Below, in pieces: positions 16,784 to 26,065 of a stretch of DNA of 64,000 nt. The notes below the pieces were generated by a model. The model did no database searches and was not told the DNA's origin. It saw only the letters and a program-made list of their open reading frames with translations. The DNA is from Microterricola viridarii (GTDB lineage: Bacteria; Actinomycetota; Actinomycetes; Actinomycetales; Microbacteriaceae), in assembly GCF_001542775.1 (NCBI RefSeq), contig NZ_CP014145.1, positions 620,001 through 684,000 on the forward strand, written 5' to 3'. Made by a program: the position numbers and the translations under genes. Position 1 is the first letter of the stretch. Each line of letters opens with the position of its first letter.

Positions 16784-16789
16784 ACCCTA
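16784..16789 (-). promoter_or_regulatory. -10 box TAGGGT of the secreted-protein gene
   Basis: On the minus strand TAGGGT ends 8 bases before ATG 16775. Confidence 0.35.
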
Positions 16790-16830
16790 ACCGCTAGGTC
16801 TCCGGATCGGCTGAGTTGCGGCGGGCGTGC

Positions 16831-17616
16831 CTAGATTCGCTCGCGCGGGAACACCTTGTCGGCGATGCGGTGCAGGGTGCCCGACGGCGGCGCCTCGTTG
16901 TAGCTGCCCGCGAGTTCCTGACCGGTGAGCGCGTGGATGGCGGCCATGATCTCGTCGGTGGCCTGGCGGCGCGCCTTGCCCGAGGTGGCTGGGCCGTAGT
17001 GCGAGACATCGATGGGCTCGCCGAACTTGACCGTGACCTTGCGCACGCGGGGCATCGTGGTGCCGACCGGCTGGATCTCCTGGGTGCCGATCAGGCCGAC
17101 GGGCACGACGGTGGCGCCGGTGGTCAGCGCCAACCAGGCGATGCCGGTGCGGCCGCGGTAGAGCCGGCCGTCGAGGGAGCGGGTGCCCTCAGGGTAGAGG
17201 GCGAAGGCGTTGCCGCCATCGAGGATGCGCTTGCCCTGGTCGAGGGCGTCCTGCGCGGCCTGGCCCGCGCCGCGCTCGACGCCGACGGCCCCGATCGCGG
17301 TGAAGAAGTTGCGCGACACCCAGCCCTTGAAGCCCGTGCCGGTGAAGTAGGTCGACTTGGCCAGGAACTGCACGGGGCGCGGCGCCGAGATCGGGATCAC
17401 GATGCTGTCGATGAAAGACAGGTGGTTGCTGGCGAGGATGACGGGCCCTGTCTTGGGAACGTTCTCGCGGCCGGTGATGGTCGGGCGGAACACCGTCTTG
17501 GCCACCCCGGAGATGAGCGTACGACCGAGGTAGTAGACGGCACCGGGCTTCTTTGTCGGGGCTTCGTTGCCCTCGTCTTCGGTGTTGCCTGTGGGTGCTT
17601 CGGCTGCTTCGGTCAC
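16831..17616 (-). CDS. Lysophospholipid acyltransferase (PlsC type)
   Basis: 261 residues from GTG 17616. The acyltransferase HX4D motif is NHLSFID, followed by the glycerol-phosphate-binding FFTAIGAVGVER region and the YPEGTRS motif, then VVPVGLIGT. These are the four PlsC blocks, so it should acylate 1-acyl-glycerol-3-phosphate or a related lipid at the membrane. The longer frame from 17655 is rejected: GTG 17616 stands 6 bases from a TACTGT -10 box, and the extra residues are not family-like. It is divergent from dxr, with the start codons about 110 bases apart. Confidence 0.88.
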   Translation of the reverse strand: MTEAAEAPTGNTEDEGNEAPTKKPGAVYYLGRTLISGVAKTVFRPTITGRENVPKTGPVILASNHLSFIDSIVIPISAPRPVQFLAKSTYFTGTGFKGWVSRNFFTAIGAVGVERGAGQAAQDALDQGKRILDGGNAFALYPEGTRSLDGRLYRGRTGIAWLALTTGATVVPVGLIGTQEIQPVGTTMPRVRKVTVKFGEPIDVSHYGPATSGKARRQATDEIMAAIHALTGQELAGSYNEAPPSGTLHRIADKVFPRERI

Positions 17617-17622
17617 TCGATG

Positions 17623-17628
17623 ACAGTA
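17623..17628 (-). promoter_or_regulatory. -10 box TACTGT of the acyltransferase
   Basis: On the minus strand TACTGT ends 6 bases before GTG 17616, a leaderless arrangement that decides the start. Confidence 0.5.
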
Positions 17629-17713
17629 CGCGTATTTATATGCCGCTGTCGGCATTCATTTTGGAGCTTCTCCACAGTGCGGCCGGTTCTGCCCATGTCG
17701 GCCGCCCGCATCG

Positions 17714-17719
17714 TAGGCT
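17714..17719 (+). promoter_or_regulatory. -10 box TAGGCT of dxr
   Basis: TAGGCT ends 6 bases before GTG 17726. GAGGGA lies between but is too close to the start to act as a Shine-Dalgarno. Confidence 0.55.
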
Positions 17720-17725
17720 GAGGGA

Positions 17726-18808
17726 GTGCGCAAGGTGATCATTCTCGGTTCGACAGGTTCCATCGGAACGCAGGCCCTCGACGTCATTCGGGCAAACCCC
17801 GACCGTTTCGAGGTGGTCGGGCTCGCGGCCGGCCGCAATGCCGAGATGCTGGCGGCGCAGGCCGAGGAGTTCTTCGTCGACGACACGGCGCTGGGCGCGG
17901 TGGATGCCGAGGAACTCGTGCGCGGCATCGAGGCCGACGTCGTGCTGAACGGAATCACCGGCTCGGTCGGCCTCGGCCCGACGCTGGCCGCGCTGGAGAC
18001 CGGGCGCACGCTGGCGTTGGCCAACAAGGAGTCGCTCATCGTCGGCGGCGAGCTGGTGACGGGCATTGCCGCGCCTGGCCAGATCGTGCCCGTCGACTCT
18101 GAGCACTCGGCCATCGCCCAGGCGTTGCGCTCCGGCTCGGCATCCGAGGTGCGCCGGCTCGTCGTCACGGCATCCGGTGGCCCCTTTCGCGGCCGCAGCA
18201 GGGAATCCCTGGCCGGCGTGACGCCCGCAGAGGCGCTCGCCCACCCGACCTGGGACATGGGGCTCGTCGTGACGACGAACTCGGCGACCCTCGTCAACAA
18301 GGGCCTCGAGGTGATCGAGGCGCACCTGCTCTTCGACGTGCCCTACGAGCGCATCGACGTCGTCGTGCACCCGCAGTCGATCGTGCACTCCATGGTGGAG
18401 TTCGTCGACGGCTCCACGATCGCCCAAGCCTCCCCGCCCGACATGAAACTGCCGATCTCGCTCGGGCTGGACTGGCCGAACCGGGTCGGCGGCGTCGGCC
18501 GGCCGCTGGACTGGACGACCGCGCAGAACTGGACGTTCGAGCCGTTGGACGACGCCGTATTCCCCGCCGTCGCCCTGGCCAAGCACGTGGGCCGCGCCGG
18601 CTCGAGCTACCCGGCCGTCTTCAACGCGGCCAACGAGCAGGCTGTGCACGCCTTCCACGCCGGCGCGATCGGCTTCACCGACATCGTCGACACGGTGCGG
18701 CGGGTCGTCGACGCGCACGAGACGGACGGCACGCTCACCCGGGAGTCGCTGGCCGAGGCCGAGCGCTGGGCCCGCGCGAGCGCGGACAAGCTCATCGCCG
18801 CGCACTAG
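17726..18808 (+). CDS. dxr: 1-deoxy-D-xylulose 5-phosphate reductoisomerase
   Basis: 360 residues. It converts DXP to MEP with NADPH, the first committed step of isoprenoid synthesis by the MEP pathway. Seen: the NADPH site [37 protein letters not shown], the metal/substrate motif [22 protein letters not shown] with NPTWDMG-like AHPTWDMG, and C-terminal [12 protein letters not shown] with the conserved Glu. It is slightly shorter than E. coli Dxr (398) because of a compact C-terminal helical domain. In many Actinobacteria dxr stands next to the rseP-like protease and ispG. Here an unrelated epimerase gene on the opposite strand separates dxr from the protease. Confidence 0.95.
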   Translation: MRKVIILGSTGSIGTQALDVIRANPDRFEVVGLAAGRNAEMLAAQAEEFFVDDTALGAVDAEELVRGIEADVVLNGITGSVGLGPTLAALETGRTLALANKESLIVGGELVTGIAAPGQIVPVDSEHSAIAQALRSGSASEVRRLVVTASGGPFRGRSRESLAGVTPAEALAHPTWDMGLVVTTNSATLVNKGLEVIEAHLLFDVPYERIDVVVHPQSIVHSMVEFVDGSTIAQASPPDMKLPISLGLDWPNRVGGVGRPLDWTTAQNWTFEPLDDAVFPAVALAKHVGRAGSSYPAVFNAANEQAVHAFHAGAIGFTDIVDTVRRVVDAHETDGTLTRESLAEAERWARASADKLIAAH

Positions 18809-18851
18809 CAGCCCCCGTTCGCGGCCCACGCTCCGTTGAGGGATGCCGGGG

Positions 18852-19766
18852 TTAGCGGTAGGAGTCGGCCGTCGTGGTCAGGGCCGCCAGCCACGGCGTC
18901 GCGGTCACCCCGAGCAGGCGCTCCGTCTCGGTGGAATCGATGACGAACGGCATCCGGAACTGGTAGCTGGATGCCTCGACCTCCCGCATCATCGGGTTCA
19001 CCGCCGCGAGGGCGCGCAGCTGCCAGTGCGGGTACCCCGCAACACGGCCGTGGCCGCCGTAGTGGGCGTTCAGCTGCTCCATGATCGTCGTGCGGGGGCG
19101 GGCGGCGCCGCTCGGTACATGCCAAGCGCGCCCCCAGACACCGTCGTGATCGGCGGCCGCGATGAGCGTTGACACGATGTCGGGCAGGTAGCTCCAACTG
19201 TGCGGGAGCGCCGGGTCGCCGACGACCATGGCCTTCTTCGAGTGCAGGGCCGCGTGGAAGAAGTTCTCACCGAGATGCGCGGTGCCGGTGGAGCCCGGCC
19301 CGAAGTAGTCGCTGGCGCGCACCTCCACGGCCCGGATGTCGCCGCGCTTGTGCGCGGCAAGTGCCGCATGCCAACCAGCCAGGCGCACGAGCCCTTTCGT
19401 CTCGGTGCTGAGCTCCGGCGACTGCTCCGTCATCGGACCCTCCGGCGGCCCGTAGCCGTAGAGGTTGCTCATGATCACGAGGCCGGCGCCGCTCTGCGCA
19501 GCCGCCTCGATCGCCGCGGCGAAGACGGGCGGCCAGTCCGTCGGCCAGTGCGTGTACGGCGGGTTCGTGCAGAGGAAGATCGTCTCCGCGCCGGCCGCCG
19601 CATCCGCGAACGCCTCGGCGTCCGCCGCGTCGAGGGCGAGGGCATGCGCCCCCGGCACCTCGGTGCCGCTGCGGGTGGCGACGACGACCTCGTCGCCACG
19701 TGCCACGAGGCTGCGCGCGAGGCCGCCTCCGATGAGACCTGCTCCGACGACCAACTGACGCGACAT
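18852..19766 (-). CDS. NAD-dependent epimerase/dehydratase family protein (extended SDR)
   Basis: 304 residues. The N-terminal Rossmann site is VVGAGLIGGGLARSLVARGDEVVVATR. An atypical SDR pattern follows: the usual Tyr-x3-Lys is not clear, though SNLYGYG aligns with the substrate-binding region, and SWSYLPDIVSTLIAAA is the conserved C-terminal block. ATG 19766 is preferred to the longer frame because GGGAGGGAT precedes it at good spacing. The substrate is unknown. It may have been inserted between dxr and the protease, which are commonly neighbours. Confidence 0.8.
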   Translation of the reverse strand: MSRQLVVGAGLIGGGLARSLVARGDEVVVATRSGTEVPGAHALALDAADAEAFADAAAGAETIFLCTNPPYTHWPTDWPPVFAAAIEAAAQSGAGLVIMSNLYGYGPPEGPMTEQSPELSTETKGLVRLAGWHAALAAHKRGDIRAVEVRASDYFGPGSTGTAHLGENFFHAALHSKKAMVVGDPALPHSWSYLPDIVSTLIAAADHDGVWGRAWHVPSGAARPRTTIMEQLNAHYGGHGRVAGYPHWQLRALAAVNPMMREVEASSYQFRMPFVIDSTETERLLGVTATPWLAALTTTADSYR

Positions 19767-19909
19767 CGAGATCCCTCCCTGCCGTCGGGCGGCGGCAGGG
19801 ACATCAAAGCACAGTGGGCCGCCGGGCACAGCCCCCGTCCGCGAATTGGAGTGGGGGAGCCACAGCGCCCGATCAGCCCAAGATCAGCGGGCTCGCAGCG
19901 AGGGCGGGC

Positions 19910-19915
19910 TACGCT
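19910..19915 (+). promoter_or_regulatory. -10 box TACGCT of the site-2 protease gene
   Basis: TACGCT ends 6 bases before GTG 19922 and fixes the start; no Shine-Dalgarno is present. Confidence 0.55.
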
Positions 19916-19921
19916 GTCGAC

Positions 19922-21253
19922 GTGGATTCCGTGCTTCTCTTCGTTCTAGGCGTCGTCATTCTGGCGATCGGCCTCGCCGTGTCGATCGCGCTGCACGAGG
20001 TCGGGCACCTGGTGCCAGCCAAACTCTTCGGCGTCAAGGTCACCCAGTACATGATCGGGTTCGGGCCCACGATCTGGTCCAAGCGCAAGGGCGAGACCGA
20101 GTACGGCGTCAAGGCGATCCCGTTCGGCGGCTACATCTCGATGATCGGCATGTTCCCGCCGGCCAAGGCCGGCGGAGAAGCGCGCAGCGCCAACACGGGC
20201 TTCCTCAGCAGCATGGCCACCGACGCCCGCTCCGCCAGTGCCGAGACGATCGGGGAGGGCGAGGAGCACCGCGCCTTCTACCTGCTTCCCGTCTGGAAGC
20301 GCATCATCATCATGTTCGGCGGCCCGTTCATGAACCTGCTCATCGCCGTCGTGCTGTTCGCCATCCTGCTGATGGGCTTCGGTACGGCCCAGGCCAGCAC
20401 CACGATCGGCAGCGTCTCCGCCTGCGTGCAGACAGCGGGATCGACCAGCCAGGAGTGTGCCCCGAGCGACCCGGCCGCGCCGGGCGCCGAGGCCGGCATC
20501 CTGCCCGGCGACCGCCTCGTCAGCATCGACGGCACCCCGGTCACCAGCTGGCAGGAGTCCACCGACACGATCCGCGCCTCGGCGGGCAGGGGGCTCGTCG
20601 TCGTGGTCGAGCGCGCCGGCGTCGAGAAGACTCTCACCCTCACCCCGCTGCTCACCGAGCGCCCCGTGTTCGACGCGGCCGGCAAGGCCGTGACGGATGC
20701 CGCAGGCAAGCCGGTCACCACTGATGTGGGCTTCGCCGGAATCGGACCGGCCAGCGAGCTTGTGCCGCAGCCGGCGACGGCCGTGCTGCCCGCGGTCGGC
20801 GACAACGTCGCCGGGGTCGCGAAGATCATCGTCAACCTGCCGCAGCGCATGGTGGACGTCGCGCAGGCGGCGTTCGGCACGGAGGCGCGCGACCCGAACG
20901 GCCCGATCAGCGTCGTCGGCGTCGGCCGGGTGGCCGGAGAGATCGCCGCGCTGGACTCCATCACCGTCGAGAGCAAGGTGGCCAGCCTGCTTGGCCTGCT
21001 CGGCTCACTGAACATCGCGTTGTTCGTGTTCAACCTGGTGCCGCTGATGCCTCTGGACGGCGGGCACATCGCCGGCGCGCTCTGGGAGGCAATCCGGCGC
21101 GGCTTCGCGAAGCTGTTCCGCAAGCCAGACCCGGGCCCCGTCGACACGGCCAGGCTGATGCCGCTCACCATGGCCGTCGTGATCATCCTCGGCGGCATGA
21201 GCGTGCTGCTCGTCTACGCCGACATCGTGAAGCCGATCAACCTCTTCGGATAA
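19922..21253 (+). CDS. Site-2 protease, RseP/Rip1-like (M50 family)
   Basis: 443 residues. The zinc motif HEVGH (His25, Glu26, His29) lies in the first membrane helix. It is followed by GFGPTIWSKRKGETEYGVKAIPFGGYISMIGM. A second helix begins near 125 (IIIMFGGPFMNLLIAVVLFAIL). A PDZ domain covers about 180-270 (AEAGILPGDRLVSIDGTPV), and the third zinc ligand lies in FNLVPLMPLDGGHI. In mycobacteria Rip1 cleaves anti-sigma factors and other membrane proteins; the role here should be similar. GTG 19922 is chosen from the -10 box and because the helix carrying HExxH must be near the N-terminus. Confidence 0.93.
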   Translation: MDSVLLFVLGVVILAIGLAVSIALHEVGHLVPAKLFGVKVTQYMIGFGPTIWSKRKGETEYGVKAIPFGGYISMIGMFPPAKAGGEARSANTGFLSSMATDARSASAETIGEGEEHRAFYLLPVWKRIIIMFGGPFMNLLIAVVLFAILLMGFGTAQASTTIGSVSACVQTAGSTSQECAPSDPAAPGAEAGILPGDRLVSIDGTPVTSWQESTDTIRASAGRGLVVVVERAGVEKTLTLTPLLTERPVFDAAGKAVTDAAGKPVTTDVGFAGIGPASELVPQPATAVLPAVGDNVAGVAKIIVNLPQRMVDVAQAAFGTEARDPNGPISVVGVGRVAGEIAALDSITVESKVASLLGLLGSLNIALFVFNLVPLMPLDGGHIAGALWEAIRRGFAKLFRKPDPGPVDTARLMPLTMAVVIILGGMSVLLVYADIVKPINLFG

Positions 21254-21417
21254 CGGCAGCCAGGCAAACCGCCGCGGCGAAAGCCCCCACGCTGGCTCGA
21301 GGGCGCAGCCGAGCAACGAGGCCGCGACCGTAGCCGAGCGCGCGGCGCGATCGAGTCACGCCGGGTGCGGACGCGTGTGGCCGCTGAGTCGCTCGGGGCT
21401 TCGGTCGCTGGCGCTCC

Positions 21418-21480
21418 CTCAAGCCAGCGGGAGAGAGCAACACCCTCAAGCCAGCGGGAGAGAGCAATACCCGCCAGCAG
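21418..21480. repeat. Direct repeat of 23 bases in the dehydrogenase 3' flank
   Basis: Two identical 23-base copies with core CAAGCCAGCGGGAGAGAGCA lie about 28 bases apart, followed by a partial third (CGCCAGCAGGGGAG). The 259-base gap 21254-21512 holds nothing else that I can name. Confidence 0.6.
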
Positions 21481-21512
21481 GGGAGCGGGCGACGCCGCCA
21501 GGGGGTCGCGGG

Positions 21513-23063
21513 CTAGCGGCGGCGGATGCCCTTCAGCACGGCGGCCATCACCAGCATCACGCCGCCGAGCGCGGCGAACTCGGCGCCGGTGCGCGGCAGC
21601 TGCACGAGGCCCGTGGCGTGTGAGATGGTGACCGGCTCGACGAAGCGCAGCAGGCCCTCACGGCCGTTGCGCCGCCCGACGCCGGACTGCTTGACGCCGC
21701 CCATCGGGGCATCGATCGAGCTGAAGCTGGCCCGGTAGCCCTCGTTCACGTTGACACTTCCGGCGTCGATCGCCCGCGCCAGGCGGAGCCCGCGCGCCGT
21801 CGAGCCGCTGAACACCGAGGCGTTCAGACCGTATTCGCTCGCGTTGGCGGCCAAGATGGCCTCCTCCTCGCTGTCCACGATGGTGACCGACACGACGGGG
21901 CCGAACGTCTCGCCCGCGAAGCAGGCCATCTCGCCGGTCACGCCGGTGAGCACGGTCGGCTCGAAGAACAGCGGGCCGAGCTCGGGGCGGGCGTTGCCGC
22001 CGGCGATGACCGTTGCGCCCTTGGCCACGGCATCCGCCACATGCTCCTGCACCCGCAGTAGCTGGGCCGGCGTGGTGAGCGAGCCGACGTCGCTGCCGAA
22101 GTCGTAGTTGGCGCCTTGCACGAGGCTGCCGACGCGGGCGGCGAGGGCGGCGATGAAGGGCTCGGCCACGCCGCGCTCGACGTAGATCCGCTCGATCGAG
22201 ACACAGAGCTGGCCCATCGACGAGAAGCAAGCGTATGCGGCATCCGCTGCCGCCTTCTCGGGGTCGACGTCGTCCAACACGATCAGCGGGTTCTTGCCGC
22301 CCAGCTCGAGCGAGGCGCCGACCAGGCGCCGGCCGGCCTTCTCGGCCACCCCGCGGCCGGTCGCCGTGGAACCGGTGAAGCAGATGTAGTCGGCCCGGTC
22401 GGTGACCGCGCCGCCGATCTCGGCGCCGTCGCCGGCGACGACGGCCCAGAGCGCGCGCGGCACTCCAGCGTCGATGAAGGCCTGACGGAGGGCGAGCACG
22501 CTGAGGGCGCCCTGGTCGTCGGCCTTCTGCACGACGCCGCAGCCGGCGGCGAGGGCGGGCACGACGTCCATGGCGGCGAGGCTGAGCGGGTAGTTCCAGG
22601 GCGTGATGACGCCGGCAATGCCCTTGGGCTTGTAGGCGACGCGGGTGGCGACGACGGTGGGGATGCCGCCGCGGCGGCGCCCTCCGCGCAACGTCGGCCG
22701 TGCGGCGAGGGCGTTGTAGCGGGTGACGCTGAGTGTCTGGAACAGCTCCTCGAACGCCTGGCCGCGGGTCTTGCCCGTCTCGGCCTGCAGCACGTCGAGC
22801 AGCATCTCGCGGCGCTCCAGCAGGTTGTCGTGGGCCTGCAGCAGCACGGCGCGGCGGTGCGCGAAACCGGCCCTGGCCCAGGCGAGTTGCGCCATCCGGG
22901 CCCGGGCGAAGGAATCAGCAACGTCGGAGGGGGTGCTGTGCGGCAGCTCGTGCAGCGGCTCGCCGGTGAACGGCGCGTGCACGACGCGGGTGGTGCCGGA
23001 GGTGGCGACCAGGTCGCGGTCGAGTTCGGCGATGAACGTCGGGTGCAGCGGAGAGGCAGACAT
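21513..23063 (-). CDS. gabD2: Succinate-semialdehyde dehydrogenase (NADP), GabD2 type
   Basis: 516 residues. The ALDH core is complete: GVITPWNYPLSLAAMDVVPALAAGC, CFTGSTATGRGVAEKAG, LELGGKNPLIVLDD with the general base (Glu about 253) and FSSMGQLCVSIERIYV with the nucleophile (Cys about 287). The SMGQLC context and N-terminal HPTFIAELDRDLVATSG resemble mycobacterial GabD2, which oxidises succinic semialdehyde to succinate. That would complete breakdown of GABA made by the enzymes at 2172-7040. ATG 23063 is chosen over 23072 because TAGAAT lies 7 bases before it. The C-terminal tail ending GGVMLVMAAVLKGIRRR is hydrophobic then basic and could touch the membrane. Confidence 0.88.
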   Translation of the reverse strand: MSASPLHPTFIAELDRDLVATSGTTRVVHAPFTGEPLHELPHSTPSDVADSFARARMAQLAWARAGFAHRRAVLLQAHDNLLERREMLLDVLQAETGKTRGQAFEELFQTLSVTRYNALAARPTLRGGRRRGGIPTVVATRVAYKPKGIAGVITPWNYPLSLAAMDVVPALAAGCGVVQKADDQGALSVLALRQAFIDAGVPRALWAVVAGDGAEIGGAVTDRADYICFTGSTATGRGVAEKAGRRLVGASLELGGKNPLIVLDDVDPEKAAADAAYACFSSMGQLCVSIERIYVERGVAEPFIAALAARVGSLVQGANYDFGSDVGSLTTPAQLLRVQEHVADAVAKGATVIAGGNARPELGPLFFEPTVLTGVTGEMACFAGETFGPVVSVTIVDSEEEAILAANASEYGLNASVFSGSTARGLRLARAIDAGSVNVNEGYRASFSSIDAPMGGVKQSGVGRRNGREGLLRFVEPVTISHATGLVQLPRTGAEFAALGGVMLVMAAVLKGIRRR

Positions 23064-23070
23064 GAGCGCC

Positions 23071-23076
23071 ATTCTA
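23071..23076 (-). promoter_or_regulatory. -10 box TAGAAT of gabD2
   Basis: On the minus strand TAGAAT ends 7 bases before ATG 23063. It is close to the sigma-A -10 optimum. Confidence 0.55.
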
Positions 23077-23108
23077 GGTCAGCGACCGCAGAATTAGGTC
23101 AGTTGACC
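23075..23108. promoter_or_regulatory. Operator-like repeats in the gabD2 / MFS divergent promoter
   Basis: TAGGTCAG occurs at 23075-23082 and again at 23095-23102, exactly 20 bases apart. The second copy is part of the palindrome GGTCAGTTGACC (23097-23108). The sites lie between the two -10 boxes of the divergent genes. A bound repressor here could control both; its identity is unknown. Confidence 0.45.
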
Positions 23109-23129
23109 CAGTTCTGGTTTGCGGCTCGA

Positions 23130-23135
23130 TACACT
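23130..23135 (+). promoter_or_regulatory. -10 box TACACT of the MFS transporter gene
   Basis: TACACT ends 6 bases before ATG 23142. Confidence 0.5.
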
Positions 23136-23141
23136 GCCGGG

Positions 23142-24512
23142 ATGACCGCAACGGAGCGTGCACTCTCTCGTAAGACAATCGTCGGCTATGCCCTGGGATC
23201 CCTCGGCACCGGCGGCTTCGCCACCTTGCCCGGGCTCGTCCTGGTGTTCTACCTGACCGACACCCTCGGCGTGACCGCCCTGCTGGCCGGGGCGCTGGTG
23301 ACGGTGGCCAAGATCTGGGACGTGCTGATCGACCCGGTCATCGGTGCCCGGAGCGACCGGGCGCTGGCCCGCCACGGCTCCCGGCGCGGTTTCATGCGGG
23401 CTGGCGCCCTGCTGCTGCCCGTGTTCTTCGTGCTCACGTTCGCCGTGCCGGCCGGGCTGGAGCCCGCGGCATCCGGCCTCTGGGTGCTCGTCGCGTTCGT
23501 GCTCACGGCCACGGCGTTCAGCCTCTTCCAGGTGCCCTACATCGCGCTGCCGGCCGAGCTCGCCGACGGCTACGACCAGCGCACCCGGCTGCTCACCTGG
23601 CGGGTCGTGGTGCTGACCGCCGCGATTCTGCTGTTCGGCGCCGGCGGCCCGATGCTGCGCCGTCTGGGCGGCGAGAACGAGTACCTCGGCTACCTGATCA
23701 TGGCCGTCGTCGCCGGCGTGGTGATCGGGGGCGGGATGCTGCTGGCCTCCCGCGTCGCGCCGCGGGGCGTCGGGGCGCCCGCGGCCGCTTCAGGCGAGCA
23801 CTCCGGCGTCGGCATCCGCGAGCACTACAGGGCGGGGCTGGCCGTGCTGCGTCGCTCGCAGCCGTTCCGCGCCCTGCTGCTCACGTTCATGCTGCAGGGG
23901 CTCGCGACCGGCGTCATGCTGGCCGGCGCCAACTACGTCGCCGTCTGGGTGCTGCACTCGGAGGCCGCACTCGAACTGTTGTTCGTTGCGCTGATCGCCC
24001 CTGCGCTGTTCTGCGCACCGCTCTGGGGTGTGATCGCCCGGCGCGTGGGCAAGGAACGCGGCTTCGTGCTGGCCAGCGTGCTGTTCGGCGTGGCCGCGCT
24101 CTCGCTCACCGCGATGCTGTGGGCACCGGGGGCGTGGGTGTACCTGCCCGTCGCCCTTGCCGGCGCCGGCTATGCGGGCATGCAGTCGCTGCCGATGGCG
24201 ATGCTGCCCGACGTCATCTCGCACGACGCCGCCGAGCACGGTGACGGCCAGGCCGGCACCTTCAGTGGCGTCTGGACGGCGGGCGAGACCACCGGCATGG
24301 CCCTCGGCGCCACCGCGCTGACCCTGATGCTCGCCGCCACCGGCTACATCGAGAGCGTCGGTGCGACGGCCGTCGCGCAGAGCGACGCCGCGGTGATGGG
24401 TATCGTGCTGAGCTTCAGCGCCCTGCCTGCCGCCCTCATCGCGGTCAGCCTGCTGAGCCTGCGGCGCTACACCCTCCGCAAATCCGACATCGACAGGAAG
24501 GTGCTCGTGTGA
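23142..24512 (+). CDS. MFS transporter, GPH (MelB-like) type
   Basis: 456 residues with about 12 hydrophobic helices. The N-terminal block YALGSLGTGGFATLPGLVLVFYLTDTLG and IWDVLIDPVIGARSDRALARHGSRRGFM is the signature of the glycoside-pentoside-hexuronide:cation symporter family, where the Asp in DPVIGxxSD takes part in cation binding. The C-terminal half shows YAGMQSLPMAMLPDVISHDAAEHG, also family-typical. Its stop overlaps the decarboxylase start by 4 bases (GTGTGA), so the two are coupled. The transported compound may be the substrate or product of that decarboxylase rather than a sugar; this is an inference. Confidence 0.85.
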   Translation: MTATERALSRKTIVGYALGSLGTGGFATLPGLVLVFYLTDTLGVTALLAGALVTVAKIWDVLIDPVIGARSDRALARHGSRRGFMRAGALLLPVFFVLTFAVPAGLEPAASGLWVLVAFVLTATAFSLFQVPYIALPAELADGYDQRTRLLTWRVVVLTAAILLFGAGGPMLRRLGGENEYLGYLIMAVVAGVVIGGGMLLASRVAPRGVGAPAAASGEHSGVGIREHYRAGLAVLRRSQPFRALLLTFMLQGLATGVMLAGANYVAVWVLHSEAALELLFVALIAPALFCAPLWGVIARRVGKERGFVLASVLFGVAALSLTAMLWAPGAWVYLPVALAGAGYAGMQSLPMAMLPDVISHDAAEHGDGQAGTFSGVWTAGETTGMALGATALTLMLAATGYIESVGATAVAQSDAAVMGIVLSFSALPAALIAVSLLSLRRYTLRKSDIDRKVLV

Positions 24513-26050
24513 GCGCGCGATTCGAACAGAACCCGGCAGACGTGCTGGCCCGGCTGGGCACGCTCCGGCAGGGCGACGCCCCGACCCACGGCGGCCGGGT
24601 GCTCTCTTACGTCTACGACTCCGGCCTGGCCGAGCTGGACGACCTCGCCGCGTCCGCGATCCGCGCCGTGCAGCCGGTGAACGCCCTGGACCCGACCACC
24701 TTCACCTCCGTCGCGGTGATGGAGCGCGAGGTCATCGGCTTCGCCCGCGAGGTGTTCCACGGCGACGAGCAGGTGGTGGGTACCGTCACGAGCGGAGGCA
24801 CCGAGAGCTGCCTGCTGGCCGTCAAGACGGCACGCGAGCTGTGGCGGGTGGATGCCGCGCGCCGCGCGCGTGCGGGCGGGGTCGAGCCGGGCACACGCGT
24901 TCCCCGCATCCTCGCACCCAGCACCGTGCACGCCGCCTTCCACAAAGCGGCCGACTACTTCGGGCTGCGGCTCGAGCTGGTTCCGGTGGACCCGGCATCC
25001 GGCCTGCCCCGCGCCGAGGACTTCGCCGCGCTGTTGGCGGATGCCGACGATGTGGCGCTCGTCGTGCTGAGCGCACCCGCCTATCCGCACGGGGTCATTG
25101 ACCCGATCAGGGAAGTGTCGGCCCTGGCGGCGGCGGCGGGCGTCAGCTGCCATGTGGATGCCTGCTTCGGCGGTTTCGTGCTGCCCTGGTGGCCGGGCCT
25201 GGACGCGGCCGGCTGGGACTTGCAGCTGCCCGGCGTCACCAGTCTCTCCGCCGACCTGCACAAGTACGGCTACGCGCCGAAGGGTGCCTCCGTGCTGCTG
25301 CAGCGCGGCCGCGACCGGCAGCGCCAGCAGTACTTCGCGACCACCGGCTGGCCCGGCTACCCGGTGGTGAACTCGACCCTGCTCGGCTCGAAGTCGGCGG
25401 CGGCGCTCGCCGCCGCGTGGGCGATCACGCAGAGCCTCGGCACGAGCGGCTTCGCCGAGCTGACCGCGAGCTGCGCGCGGGCGACGGCGGCCCTGACAGC
25501 CACGATCAACGGCATCGAGGGCCTCCGGGTTGTCGGGAAGCCCACCGGTCCGGCGATCGCTGTCGCCGTGGACGACTCCGTCGAGCCGGAGCGCCGCGTC
25601 GACCCGCACCACTGGGCCGATCAGGCGCGCGCACATGGCTGGCAGCTGCAGTTGCAGCCGGGCTTCACGCACAGCGACGGCAGCCGGCTGCCCGCCACGG
25701 CGCACCTGACGGTCACGCCGGTGACGGAATCCCGGCTGCCCGAGCTGACTGCCGCCCTCGTGGCGGCCGCGGACGAGGTGCGCGGCGTTCCCGCCGTCGA
25801 CGTCACGCCGCTGCTCGCCTCGCTCGGCGGGGCGTTCGGCGGAGCGCTGCCCCCGGAACTCGACGCGGATGCCGCCTACGGGCTGCTGCAGGCGATCGGG
25901 CTGGCCCCGGATGCCGGAGCAGCCGGCACGGGCTCCGCGGCCCTGCCCGAGCGGCTCGCGCCGTTCCTCGCGCTGGTCGAGGCGCTGCCGCCGGCCGTGG
26001 CCGAGCCGCTGCTCACCGAGCTGATCGCCCGCCTGGTCGAGCCGGCCTAG
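24509..26050 (+). CDS. PLP-dependent group II decarboxylase (S1P-lyase/GAD fold)
   Basis: 513 residues. The PLP fold is clear: GTVTSGGTESCLLAVKTAREL binds the cofactor phosphate, HVDACFGGFVLPWW holds the Asp that pairs with the pyridine nitrogen, and SADLHKYGYAPKGASVLLQRG holds the Schiff-base lysine. The sequence resembles actinobacterial proteins in the pyridoxal-dependent decarboxylase family close to sphingosine-1-phosphate lyase and archaeal tyrosine/aspartate decarboxylases. The C-terminal 100 residues are an Ala/Pro-rich extension of unclear role. The substrate cannot be named. It is coupled to the MFS gene and divergent from gabD2, so it may feed an amine to aldehyde to acid route. 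Confidence 0.8.
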   Translation: MSARFEQNPADVLARLGTLRQGDAPTHGGRVLSYVYDSGLAELDDLAASAIRAVQPVNALDPTTFTSVAVMEREVIGFAREVFHGDEQVVGTVTSGGTESCLLAVKTARELWRVDAARRARAGGVEPGTRVPRILAPSTVHAAFHKAADYFGLRLELVPVDPASGLPRAEDFAALLADADDVALVVLSAPAYPHGVIDPIREVSALAAAAGVSCHVDACFGGFVLPWWPGLDAAGWDLQLPGVTSLSADLHKYGYAPKGASVLLQRGRDRQRQQYFATTGWPGYPVVNSTLLGSKSAAALAAAWAITQSLGTSGFAELTASCARATAALTATINGIEGLRVVGKPTGPAIAVAVDDSVEPERRVDPHHWADQARAHGWQLQLQPGFTHSDGSRLPATAHLTVTPVTESRLPELTAALVAAADEVRGVPAVDVTPLLASLGGAFGGALPPELDADAAYGLLQAIGLAPDAGAAGTGSAALPERLAPFLALVEALPPAVAEPLLTELIARLVEPA

Positions 26051-26065
26051 CCGGCATCGCCCGCG

